Assembly (NCBI GenBank): GCA_002701765.1
Contig: NZXB01000070.1
Coordinates: forward strand, 11,812-25,537
Origin: Porticoccaceae bacterium
GTDB lineage: Bacteria > Pseudomonadota > Gammaproteobacteria > Pseudomonadales > Porticoccaceae
Reading direction: 5' to 3'
Length of the DNA: 13,726 nt
The position numbers and the translations under genes are program-made. Below the pieces are notes generated by a model. That model worked only from the letters and a program-made list of their open reading frames with translations. It was not told the origin of the DNA and searched no databases. Within the stretch, counting starts at the first letter, position 1; every line of letters starts with the position of its first letter. Below are positions 7,729 to 13,726 of the stretch, in pieces.

Positions 7729-8105
7729 TGGTCGGCCTTTTGATAATCAACGATATCTTCACCCGCGATTCTTTTTGTGTTTTCGGGGCGGAGCGACCAA
7801 AGGCGATCTAAATCATAGAACTCGCGGCTGCCGGGTAACATTATGTTTGTTACCACATCGCCAAAATCTATCAATATCCATTCTCTGTTATTTTCACCCT
7901 CTACGCCAATGGGGAAAAAGCCAGCATTTTTGGCATCGCTCAGTACATTGTTAGCGAGCGCCTTAACTTGTCGATGACTATTGCCACTCGCAATGATCAT
8001 TGTATCCATAACATCAGTAAGCGAACTTACAGTAATTGTTACTACGTCAACCGCCTTGATATCTTCTAGGGCATTTATGATTATATTTTTGAGATTTTCT
8101 GACAT
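7725..8105 (-). CDS. rsfS: Ribosomal silencing factor RsfS
   Basis: Binds ribosomal protein uL14 and blocks joining of the 30S and 50S subunits, slowing translation when nutrients fall. The 126-residue product shows the DUF143 family pattern: ALEDIKAVDVVTITV, then TDVMDTMIIASGNSHRQVKALA, then GVEGENNREWILIDFGDVVTNIMLPGSREFYDLDRLW. It has a slightly longer C-terminal tail than the 105-residue E. coli protein, as in Pseudomonas-type members. It follows nadD by nine bases and overlaps rlmH by four (ATGA), as in many bacteria. Its Shine-Dalgarno is weak (CAGTCAG), suggesting translation partly coupled to nadD. Older name: ybeB. Confidence 0.96.
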   Translation of the reverse strand: MSENLKNIIINALEDIKAVDVVTITVSSLTDVMDTMIIASGNSHRQVKALANNVLSDAKNAGFFPIGVEGENNREWILIDFGDVVTNIMLPGSREFYDLDRLWSLRPENTKRIAGEDIVDYQKADQ

Positions 8106-8114
8106 CTGACTGCG

Positions 8115-8774
8115 TTATTTATACAAATGATTAATATGGATGTAGTTGACCACTTTTTTGGGTAAAAGCTTTTGAAGGGCTTCATTTTTTTTTATCTTTT
8201 GCCTGATTTTAGTGGATGAAATATCCAAAAAGCTTAGCTCACAATGGTAAACGAAGCCCGCTGGTTTTTCTTTTAATTTTGTAACATCTCTGCATCTGCG
8301 ACTAGCAATCCAATTTCTTAAAGATGAGGAATATTCTCTATTTAAACCTGGCCGAGAAATGGCAACGATATGACAGTATTTGGTAAGGTCGGTCCATTGG
8401 TGCCAAGAGTCTAATTGACTCAACGTATCTGATCCTATACACAAAAATACCGTTTCTTTGGCGCCAATTCGAGATCTAATCCTACGCAGGCTGTTTATGG
8501 TGTAGTTTGGCGTGGTGGTATCAATTTCACTCGCCTCAAGGGTTAATTTCTGGTTTCCTACTATGGACAACTTTAGCATATCTAGACGTTGTGAAGGAGT
8601 TGCTGCGGGTGACGGCCTATGCGTCGGCTTGCCACAAGGCATTAGAGCGACAGAGTTTACGTCCAAATGGTCAGCGAGGTCGCTGGCAACCTTGATGTGC
8701 CCATAATGGACTGGATCAAAGGTACCTCCAAAGATTGCAACAGCCATATTAATGTCGAATTTGTCCATTACCAT
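8115..8774 (-). CDS. nadD: Nicotinate-nucleotide adenylyltransferase NadD
   Basis: Transfers AMP from ATP to nicotinate mononucleotide to give deamido-NAD, an essential step of both de novo and salvage NAD synthesis. Cytoplasmic. The 219-residue product has the nucleotidyltransferase signature [11 protein letters not shown] (16-26, HxGH at 23-26) and the C-terminal ISSTKIR motif (185-191) that binds the phosphate of ATP. Starts are possible at residues 1, 3 and 10. The first ATG (8774) is preferred because GGAT lies about seven bases upstream; residue 10 would still leave the full catalytic fold. It overlaps the 3' end of proA by 26 bases, as expected for coupled genes. It is the usual partner of rsfS. 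Confidence 0.96.
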   Translation of the reverse strand: MVMDKFDINMAVAIFGGTFDPVHYGHIKVASDLADHLDVNSVALMPCGKPTHRPSPAATPSQRLDMLKLSIVGNQKLTLEASEIDTTTPNYTINSLRRIRSRIGAKETVFLCIGSDTLSQLDSWHQWTDLTKYCHIVAISRPGLNREYSSSLRNWIASRRCRDVTKLKEKPAGFVYHCELSFLDISSTKIRQKIKKNEALQKLLPKKVVNYIHINHLYK

Positions 8775-10005
8775 GGACGATCCATTTTTGGCTGGTCAGA
8801 CCTTCAAGGCCCACTGGCCCGCGGGCATGGATTTTGTCCGTTGAAATCCCAACCTCGGCACCAAGACCATACTCAAAGCCGTCAGCGAAACGAGTTGACG
8901 CATTTACCATAACTGAGCTTGAGTCAACGTTTTCAATGAACTGTTGAGCATTTTCAGCATTTTGCGTGACAATAGAGTCGGTATGCTTTGAGCCATAATG
9001 ATTAATATGCTCGATTGCCTCATCAATATTCTGCACCACTTTTATGGACAGAATTGGCGCCAAATATTCTTCCGACCAATCGGATTCGCAAGCTGCTTTT
9101 GCCGCGCCCACCAAAGCAAGTGTCTTATCACAACCTCGAAGCTCAACATTTCTTTTGATTAGTTCCTGACACAAACTAGGAAGAATTTTATTCGAGATAT
9201 TATCTGCAATGAGAAGTGATTCCATCGCATTACAAACACCATATCTATGAGTTTTTGAATTTATTGCTAGTTCCACAGCCATCTTTGGATCTGCATGCGA
9301 GTCGATGTATATATGACAATTTCCATCAAGGTGCTTAATTATAGGAACGCGCGCCTCCTCACTAATTCTTGCGATGAGACTCTTTCCGCCACGTGGTACG
9401 ATGACATCGACATAGTCGGTCAAGGTAATTAACTCGCCTACAACCTGTCGATCAGTAATATCGATAACCTGCACCGAAGTTCTCGGAAGACCGGCATCTG
9501 AAAGCCCGTCATATATGCATCTGGCAATCGCTTTATTTGAGTTTATTGACTCGCTGCCGCCTCTCAATATGCATGCGTTTCCTGCCTTAAGACACAGACT
9601 TGCAGCATCAATGGTAACATTTGGGCGAGATTCATAAATGATACCCACAACGCCCAATGGAACGCGCATTTTGCTCAGCCGGATTCCGCTGGGACGTTCG
9701 CCAATTTCAGTCATAGATCCTATTGGATCGTCTAGATTGATCACTTGCTGGAGTCCCTCGAGCATTCCATCTATCCTCTCATTGCTGAGTTCGAGGCGAT
9801 CGAGAAGTGCACTGTCAAGGTTCTGCTTCTTGGCAGTTTTAAGATCTAAGGCGTTTGCATCAAGCAAATAACTTCGGCAATTTTCCAACTGCATTGCAAT
9901 ACATTCTAAACCATAATTCTTCTCATCCAAAGAAGCCTTTGCAAGAGCTCTTGATGCACCTTGAGCAAGGGTTCCTAGATGTTGCATATATGCTTTTATA
10001 TCCAT
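8749..10005 (-). CDS. proA: Glutamate-5-semialdehyde dehydrogenase (gamma-glutamyl phosphate reductase)
   Basis: Reduces gamma-glutamyl phosphate to glutamate-5-semialdehyde with NADPH, the second step of proline synthesis; the product cyclises to pyrroline-5-carboxylate. The 418-residue protein is the length of E. coli ProA (417). Signatures are [17 protein letters not shown] (115-131), [15 protein letters not shown] (139-153), [11 protein letters not shown] (201-211), and the catalytic cysteine Cys258 in [44 protein letters not shown] near the C-terminus matches the family end. No proB lies in the window, so glutamate kinase must be encoded elsewhere, as in Pseudomonas. The gene is first in the minus-strand cluster and overlaps nadD, so its promoter may drive several downstream genes. 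The ATG has only a weak GAG upstream. Confidence 0.97.
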   Translation of the reverse strand: MDIKAYMQHLGTLAQGASRALAKASLDEKNYGLECIAMQLENCRSYLLDANALDLKTAKKQNLDSALLDRLELSNERIDGMLEGLQQVINLDDPIGSMTEIGERPSGIRLSKMRVPLGVVGIIYESRPNVTIDAASLCLKAGNACILRGGSESINSNKAIARCIYDGLSDAGLPRTSVQVIDITDRQVVGELITLTDYVDVIVPRGGKSLIARISEEARVPIIKHLDGNCHIYIDSHADPKMAVELAINSKTHRYGVCNAMESLLIADNISNKILPSLCQELIKRNVELRGCDKTLALVGAAKAACESDWSEEYLAPILSIKVVQNIDEAIEHINHYGSKHTDSIVTQNAENAQQFIENVDSSSVMVNASTRFADGFEYGLGAEVGISTDKIHARGPVGLEGLTSQKWIVHGNGQIRH

Positions 10006-10044
10006 TAACTCGATTAACCAAATTTATTTGACCAATGGCCCAAT

Positions 10045-10050
10045 ATTATA
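10045..10050 (-). promoter_or_regulatory. Candidate -10 box for proA and the downstream cluster
   Basis: A perfect TATAAT on the minus strand lies about 40 bases upstream of the proA start. No convincing -35 box is found at a 16-18 base spacing; AACATG is at 17. The call therefore rests on the -10 alone, plus the expectation that the first gene of the cluster has a promoter here. Confidence 0.4.
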
Positions 10051-10088
10051 CTCGGAGACATGGTAAACATGTTGTTTTAAAATCTACT

Positions 10089-10107
10089 CTAATAATCTGA
10101 TTATTAG
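10089..10107. repeat. Perfect 19-bp palindrome (9-1-9), operator candidate
   Basis: CTAATAATC-T-GATTATTAG has nine perfectly complementary base pairs around one central base. A one-base loop cannot fold as an RNA hairpin, so a site for a dimeric DNA-binding regulator is the more natural reading. It lies 84 bp from the proA start and 78 bp before the preferred sir2 start, in the divergent region between them. It includes AATAAT, which could be a plus-strand -10 element. The sequence does not align to the Fur box, although that shares the 9-1-9 layout. Confidence 0.6.
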
Positions 10108-10173
10108 CCGCACAGTTATGGATGTCAATTTGGGCAATAGTATCGTTCGTGTCATTAATTACGTATTATCGAC

Positions 10174-10178
10174 GGGGA
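10174..10178 (+). promoter_or_regulatory. Shine-Dalgarno supporting the sir2 TTG start
   Basis: GGGGA lies six bases before a TTG codon at 10185. The ATG at 10122 that opens the longer frame has no comparable purine-rich site. This supports the shorter protein, whose N-terminus fits the family. Confidence 0.55.
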
Positions 10179-10184
10179 ATTCTT

Positions 10185-11000
10185 TTGGAAGCAATCACTG
10201 ATTTATTAATGGAATCGCCGAGGTGGTTGGTTCTGACGGGTGCGGGTATTAGCTCTGACTCGGGTATTCCAACATATAGGAACAAGTTTGGACGTTGGAA
10301 AAGAAAACAACCAGTCACGCATCAGGAGTTTGTTAAAAATCTTTCATCTCGGCAACGTTTTTGGGCCAGAAATGTTGTGGGTTGGAGATTTATAAGTCAA
10401 GCAAAACCAAATCGCGCGCATTATGCTATTCGTGATCTTCAGAACAAAGGTGCGGTGATCGGTCTAGTAACACAAAATGTTGATGGTTTACATCAACTAG
10501 CCGGCAGTAAAAATGTAGTTGATCTGCATGGAAGAATCGATAGAGTCAAATGTTTGAGTTGCGGCGATAGCCTGTCTCGCAGCTCGCTACAATCATGGTT
10601 TGAGACGCGCAATCCAGAATTTGTGCATCAAGCGGGACAAGTTGCTCCGGACGGGGATGCTGATGCAGACAATCTCGAATTTACACGATTAAGTGTCCCA
10701 TGTTGTCTAAAATGTGAAGGAATCTTGAAGCCAGATGTTGTCTTTTTCGGTGATTCTGTCCCCCTCAAACGATTAAAGACCGCTAAGGAAATGATGGATT
10801 CAGCGTCAGGTCTTCTTGTTATCGGATCTTCTTTGATGACTTACTCAGGCTATCGGTTTTGCCTTTGGGCGGACGACCAAAACAAACCTATCGCTTTGAT
10901 TAACGAGGGAGAAACTCGAGCTGATCATCTTGCCACGACTAAGGCTTGGGCGCCATGTGCGCCCGTTTTGCAGAATTGGTTGGAACGGCTCTCGGTATAG
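10185..11000 (+). CDS. Sir2-family NAD-dependent protein deacylase (class II-like)
   Basis: A sirtuin, which removes acyl groups from protein lysines while consuming NAD and releasing nicotinamide and O-acyl-ADP-ribose. Numbered from the TTG at 10185 (271 residues), the NAD-binding GAGISSDSGIPTYR is at 19-32, TQNVDGLH is at 96-103, and the catalytic His115 is in DLHGR. Two zinc-binding pairs follow: CLSC (Cys123, Cys126) and CLKC (Cys174, Cys177). Then come KPDVVFFGDSVP and GSSLMTYSGYRF. The overall pattern resembles the SIRT4-like class II group, for which deacylase, ADP-ribosyltransferase or lipoamidase activities have been described; the substrate cannot be read from the sequence. An in-frame ATG at 10122 would add 21 mostly hydrophobic residues with no family counterpart, so the TTG with GGGGA upstream is preferred. 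It is divergent from proA and convergent with hemH, eight bases away. A sirtuin is not standard at this locus. Confidence 0.92.
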   Translation: MEAITDLLMESPRWLVLTGAGISSDSGIPTYRNKFGRWKRKQPVTHQEFVKNLSSRQRFWARNVVGWRFISQAKPNRAHYAIRDLQNKGAVIGLVTQNVDGLHQLAGSKNVVDLHGRIDRVKCLSCGDSLSRSSLQSWFETRNPEFVHQAGQVAPDGDADADNLEFTRLSVPCCLKCEGILKPDVVFFGDSVPLKRLKTAKEMMDSASGLLVIGSSLMTYSGYRFCLWADDQNKPIALINEGETRADHLATTKAWAPCAPVLQNWLERLSV

Positions 11001-11008
11001 CATAAAGT

Positions 11009-12025
11009 TTAGTCGAGATGACGGCTGACTATTTTGGTTAGTGCTTCTATATGTTCAGGTTGTGAGTTTAGCGCAGGAATATAATGAAATTCACTTCCAC
11101 CAGCAATCGTGAATATTTCTCTAGCCTCAACTTCAATTTCTTCTAGGGTCTCTAAACAATCAGAGGAAAACCCAGGGCATATAATGGCGACATGCTTAAC
11201 ACCCTCTGCGGGCAGGTCTTCAAGTGTCTTATCAGTGTAAGGCTGCAACCAAGGCTCACGCCCGAATCTAGATTGAAATGTGGTCATCACAATTTTTTCT
11301 GATAGGCCCATTTGCTCGCGCACTAATCGAGTCGTTTGGTGACATAGACAATGATAGGGGTCTCCTTTTGCAAGGTACTTTTGCGGTGTACCATGATAGG
11401 AGAATATAAGTTTGTCTGGCATACCATGCTGATCTAGGTGCGCTCTGATGCTCTTGGCAAGAGCATTGATGTATGGAGGTGATTGCTGATATCCGCCGAT
11501 GAAGTGCAATTCGGGAACCCAACGAGTGTTTTTCATTTCGGCTGCAATTGCGTCAAAGGTCGAGCCAGTGGTTGCACCACTGTATTGGGGATAGAGGGGC
11601 AGCACAACTATATTTCTCACATTCTGGTCCGTCAGATGTTTGATTGCCGATGTAATGGAGGGGTTCCCATAACGCATACCAAGGGCGACCGGTATGGGTC
11701 TGCCGAAATGTTTTTCTAAGCGTTGTGAGATGCCTTCAGCTTGTTGTTTACTGTGCACTAAAAGAGGTGATCCCTCGGCTCTCCATACACTGCGATATAA
11801 TTTGGCTGAACGCGCAGGTCGGATAGGTAAAATAATGAGATGAAGTATGAGCCACCATAGTACTCGGGGAAATTCTACTACCCGGGGATCGCTTAAAAAC
11901 TCTCTCAAATAGCGTCTGAGTTCACGGCTTTGAGGGGCATCGGGTGTGCCAAGATTGCACAATAACACCCCTGAGCATGGCGGCTTGCCGTCATGGTCGT
12001 ATGTGGTTTGGCCTTTGAATTTCAT
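11009..12025 (-). CDS. hemH: Ferrochelatase
   Basis: Inserts ferrous iron into protoporphyrin IX, the last step of protoheme synthesis; membrane-associated in the cytoplasm. Numbered from the ATG at 12025 (338 residues), GVLLCNLGTPDAP (19-31) opens the fold. LPLYPQYSGATTGS is at 142-155. The metal-site histidine is His211 in FSYHGTP, and the catalytic-type glutamate is Glu292 in PGFSSDCLETLEEI. The cysteine-containing DPYHCLCH segment is common in proteobacterial ferrochelatases; whether it holds an iron-sulfur cluster cannot be judged. The open frame extends to a TTG at 12037 (342 residues). The ATG is preferred because GGATA lies five bases before it, whereas the TTG has no ribosome site. 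The stop is eight bases from the convergent sir2 stop. Confidence 0.96.
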   Translation of the reverse strand: MKFKGQTTYDHDGKPPCSGVLLCNLGTPDAPQSRELRRYLREFLSDPRVVEFPRVLWWLILHLIILPIRPARSAKLYRSVWRAEGSPLLVHSKQQAEGISQRLEKHFGRPIPVALGMRYGNPSITSAIKHLTDQNVRNIVVLPLYPQYSGATTGSTFDAIAAEMKNTRWVPELHFIGGYQQSPPYINALAKSIRAHLDQHGMPDKLIFSYHGTPQKYLAKGDPYHCLCHQTTRLVREQMGLSEKIVMTTFQSRFGREPWLQPYTDKTLEDLPAEGVKHVAIICPGFSSDCLETLEEIEVEAREIFTIAGGSEFHYIPALNSQPEHIEALTKIVSRHLD

Positions 12026-12111
12026 TGCTTTATCCAACTTTAAGTTGCTATTTCATAAAAACGGGTGACTTCCCTATGCGATTTTGGTGTGCTTTATATG
12101 AAACAAGTCTT

Positions 12112-12173
12112 TTGTTACGCACAAAGCCTATACGCTATAAACGGGTGCGAAGACGTGCCGTCGACGCTATAAT
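12112..12173 (+). promoter_or_regulatory. prfC: Candidate promoters for prfC
   Basis: Two plus-strand candidates lie upstream of prfC. One is TTGTTA (12112-12117) with TATAAA (12136-12141), spacer 18. The other is a perfect TATAAT (12168-12173), about 30 bases before the ATG, without a good -35. Either would give a short leader. The hemH promoter should also lie in this divergent region on the other strand, but no clear pair was found. Confidence 0.4.
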
Positions 12174-12203
12174 TCTCAGCTTTCACGATTCTTGTATTAC
12201 AAA

Positions 12204-13726
12204 ATGCGCCTGCTTCACTCCGATCGCCTAACCTTTGCCATTATCTCACACCCTGATGCAGGTAAAACCACTATTACCGAAAAATTGCTGTTGCTGGGAA
12301 ATGTCATTCAGAGGGCTGGAACTGTTAAAGGCAGAAAAAGTGATCGGCACGCCACATCAGACTGGATGGAGATGGAGAAGGAACGCGGTATTTCCGTAAC
12401 GTCGTCGGTAATGCAGTTTCCTTATGGTAATCGGGTGATAAATCTTTTGGACACACCAGGACATGAAGATTTTTCTGAAGACACTTATCGCACTCTGACG
12501 GCGGTAGATTCCTCTCTCATGGTGATCGATGGCTCTAAAGGTGTTGAGGCACGAACCATAAAGCTGATGGAAGTTTGTCGCCTTCGTGACACACCAATTT
12601 TTTCTTTCATCAATAAAATGGATCGTGATATTCGGGATCCCATCGAGTTGTTAGATGAAATTGAAGCGGTTCTAGGTATTAAAGCCGCGCCCATTAACTG
12701 GCCTATTGGTATGGGCAGAGATTTCAGGGGTGTATACAACCTTTATACTGATACTATACATGTATTTCGGAGGGGGCGGGGACATACTCTGGATGATGAT
12801 GTTCGGATAGAAGGGCTTGAATCAGCGGGCGCCAACGACGTTCTGGGCCCATTTGCCCAAGATGTTTTAGAGGAGCTCGAACTTGTCAGGGGAGCTACAA
12901 ACGAATTCTCCGTTGAACAATTTATGTCAGGGACTTTAACTCCGGTATTTTTTGGTTCAGCACTCGGAAACTTCGGTGTTAGGGAGATGCTAGATGGGTT
13001 TGTAAACTGGGCGCCGGAGCCGCAAGCTCGACTGTCAGAGGAGCGCTCTGTGGCGCCGTCTGAGCAATCTTTCAGTGGTTTCGTCTTCAAGATTCAGGCG
13101 AATATGGACCCTAGACATCGAGATAGAATAGCATTCCTGCGCATTTGCTCGGGCAGGTATTCTCGCGGCATGAAGATCAGACACGTTCGTACAGGAAAAG
13201 ATATTAGGATTGCCGAGGCTTTCAGTTTTAAAGCAGGAGAGCGTGTGTCCCTAGATGAGGCTCATGCAGGAGATATCATTGGCCTACATAATCATGGTTC
13301 GATTCATATCGGGGACACTTTTAGTGAGGGCGAAGCTCTAAAGTTTAGTGGCATTCCATATTTTGCTCCTGAGTTATTCAAGATTATTAGGTTGCGAGAT
13401 CCACTGAGGGGAAAGCAACTTCAGAATGGAATACGGCAGCTATCGGAAGAAGGCAGTACACAAGTATTTTTTCCCCTACGAAACAACGACATTATTGTAG
13501 GGGCGGTGGGGCAGCTGCAATTTGATGTTGTGGCTTACCGATTGAAAGCTGAATATGGGGTGGATGCAATTTATGAGCCGGTTGATGTGCATTCAGCTCG
13601 ATGGACTCATACCGCCGACGGAAAGTCCTTAGAGAGCTTTCGCAACAAGGCAAAGGATAACCTAGCAATTGACGGTGGTGGTCACCTGACCTATCTTGCT
13701 CCAACTAGAGCGAACTTGTCGCTTGC
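12204..13726 (+). CDS. prfC: Peptide chain release factor 3 (RF3), 3' end outside the window
   Basis: Translational GTPase that removes RF1 and RF2 from the ribosome after peptide release. The frame is open from the ATG at 12204 to the window edge: 507 full codons of the usual 526-530, so about 20 C-terminal residues are missing. G-domain motifs are SHPDAGKTT (15-23), the RGIS switch I block before [16 protein letters not shown], and NKMD. Later signatures include TPVFFGSAL, a domain 2 beta barrel, and [15 protein letters not shown]. The last readable residues, [13 protein letters not shown], match the region just before the family C-terminus. The N-terminus is about ten residues shorter than in E. 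coli. No Shine-Dalgarno is visible before the ATG. The only other in-frame candidate after the upstream stop at 12138 is a TTG at 12192, also without one. Confidence 0.96.
   Translation, partial: MRLLHSDRLTFAIISHPDAGKTTITEKLLLLGNVIQRAGTVKGRKSDRHATSDWMEMEKERGISVTSSVMQFPYGNRVINLLDTPGHEDFSEDTYRTLTAVDSSLMVIDGSKGVEARTIKLMEVCRLRDTPIFSFINKMDRDIRDPIELLDEIEAVLGIKAAPINWPIGMGRDFRGVYNLYTDTIHVFRRGRGHTLDDDVRIEGLESAGANDVLGPFAQDVLEELELVRGATNEFSVEQFMSGTLTPVFFGSALGNFGVREMLDGFVNWAPEPQARLSEERSVAPSEQSFSGFVFKIQANMDPRHRDRIAFLRICSGRYSRGMKIRHVRTGKDIRIAEAFSFKAGERVSLDEAHAGDIIGLHNHGSIHIGDTFSEGEALKFSGIPYFAPELFKIIRLRDPLRGKQLQNGIRQLSEEGSTQVFFPLRNNDIIVGAVGQLQFDVVAYRLKAEYGVDAIYEPVDVHSARWTHTADGKSLESFRNKAKDNLAIDGGGHLTYLAPTRANLSL

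Noticed and set aside
10089..10107. The palindrome as a Fur box
   Set aside because: The 9-1-9 layout is the same, but the bases do not align with the GATAATGAT-type consensus, so no iron-regulation claim is made even though hemH is nearby.
10089..10107. The palindrome as an intrinsic terminator
   Set aside because: A one-base loop, an AT-rich stem and no following U-run make a terminator hairpin implausible.
12026..12037. TTG at 12037 as the hemH start
   Set aside because: It has no ribosome site, whereas the ATG at 12025 has GGATA five bases upstream and gives an N-terminus similar in length to related ferrochelatases.
12485..13090. Two minus-strand open frames of 84 and 115 codons at 12485-12739 and 12743-13090
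   Set aside because: They lie opposite prfC, whose plus-strand translation is continuous and matches RF3 throughout. Their products are serine- and arginine-rich without family motifs.
1..13726. A defence island, mobile element, CRISPR array or other novel system
   Set aside because: Every sizeable frame is assigned to a conserved housekeeping family, no repeat arrays or transposase motifs were seen, and the gaps are all under 180 bp.

Overview
The window is a stretch of ordinary gammaproteobacterial chromosome, moderately AT-rich and densely packed, with housekeeping genes only. No rRNA, tRNA, CRISPR, insertion sequence, prophage or plasmid gene was seen. Eleven minus-strand genes read proA-nadD-rsfS-rlmH-mrdA-rodA-mltB-rlpA-dacA-ybeD-lipB in transcription order. 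From memory this is the order of the Pseudomonas aeruginosa PA4007-PA3997 locus. It differs from the E. coli version, where holA rather than proA precedes nadD and no mltB lies between rodA and rlpA. The organism is therefore probably a Pseudomonadales-like or marine gammaproteobacterium; species cannot be assigned by eye.

Layout: positions 1-10005 hold the minus-strand cluster. It covers proline synthesis (proA), NAD synthesis (nadD), ribosome silencing and 23S rRNA modification (rsfS, rlmH), the rod elongation synthase pair (PBP2 and RodA), periplasmic peptidoglycan trimming (an MltB/SltB1-type transglycosylase, RlpA, PBP5-type carboxypeptidase), and octanoyl transfer for lipoate (ybeD, lipB). 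Genes are separated by a few bases or overlap, with visible stop/start coupling at mrdA-rodA, rodA-mltB and rsfS-rlmH. The largest internal gap is the 79 bp before dacA. A 179-bp divergent region (10006-10184) then separates proA from a plus-strand Sir2-family deacylase gene. That gene converges on minus-strand hemH with only 8 bp between stop codons. A 178-bp divergent region (12026-12203) separates hemH from prfC, which runs off the right end about 20 codons short of its usual length.

No stretch longer than 300 bases lacks a gene. Nothing here looks like a previously undescribed multi-gene system. The items most worth a second look are a perfect 19-bp palindrome in the proA/sir2 divergent region, a LysM domain apparently nested inside the MltB-type transglycosylase, and interleaved inverted repeats upstream of dacA. 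All functional calls come from reading translations and remembered family motifs; no database search was run.
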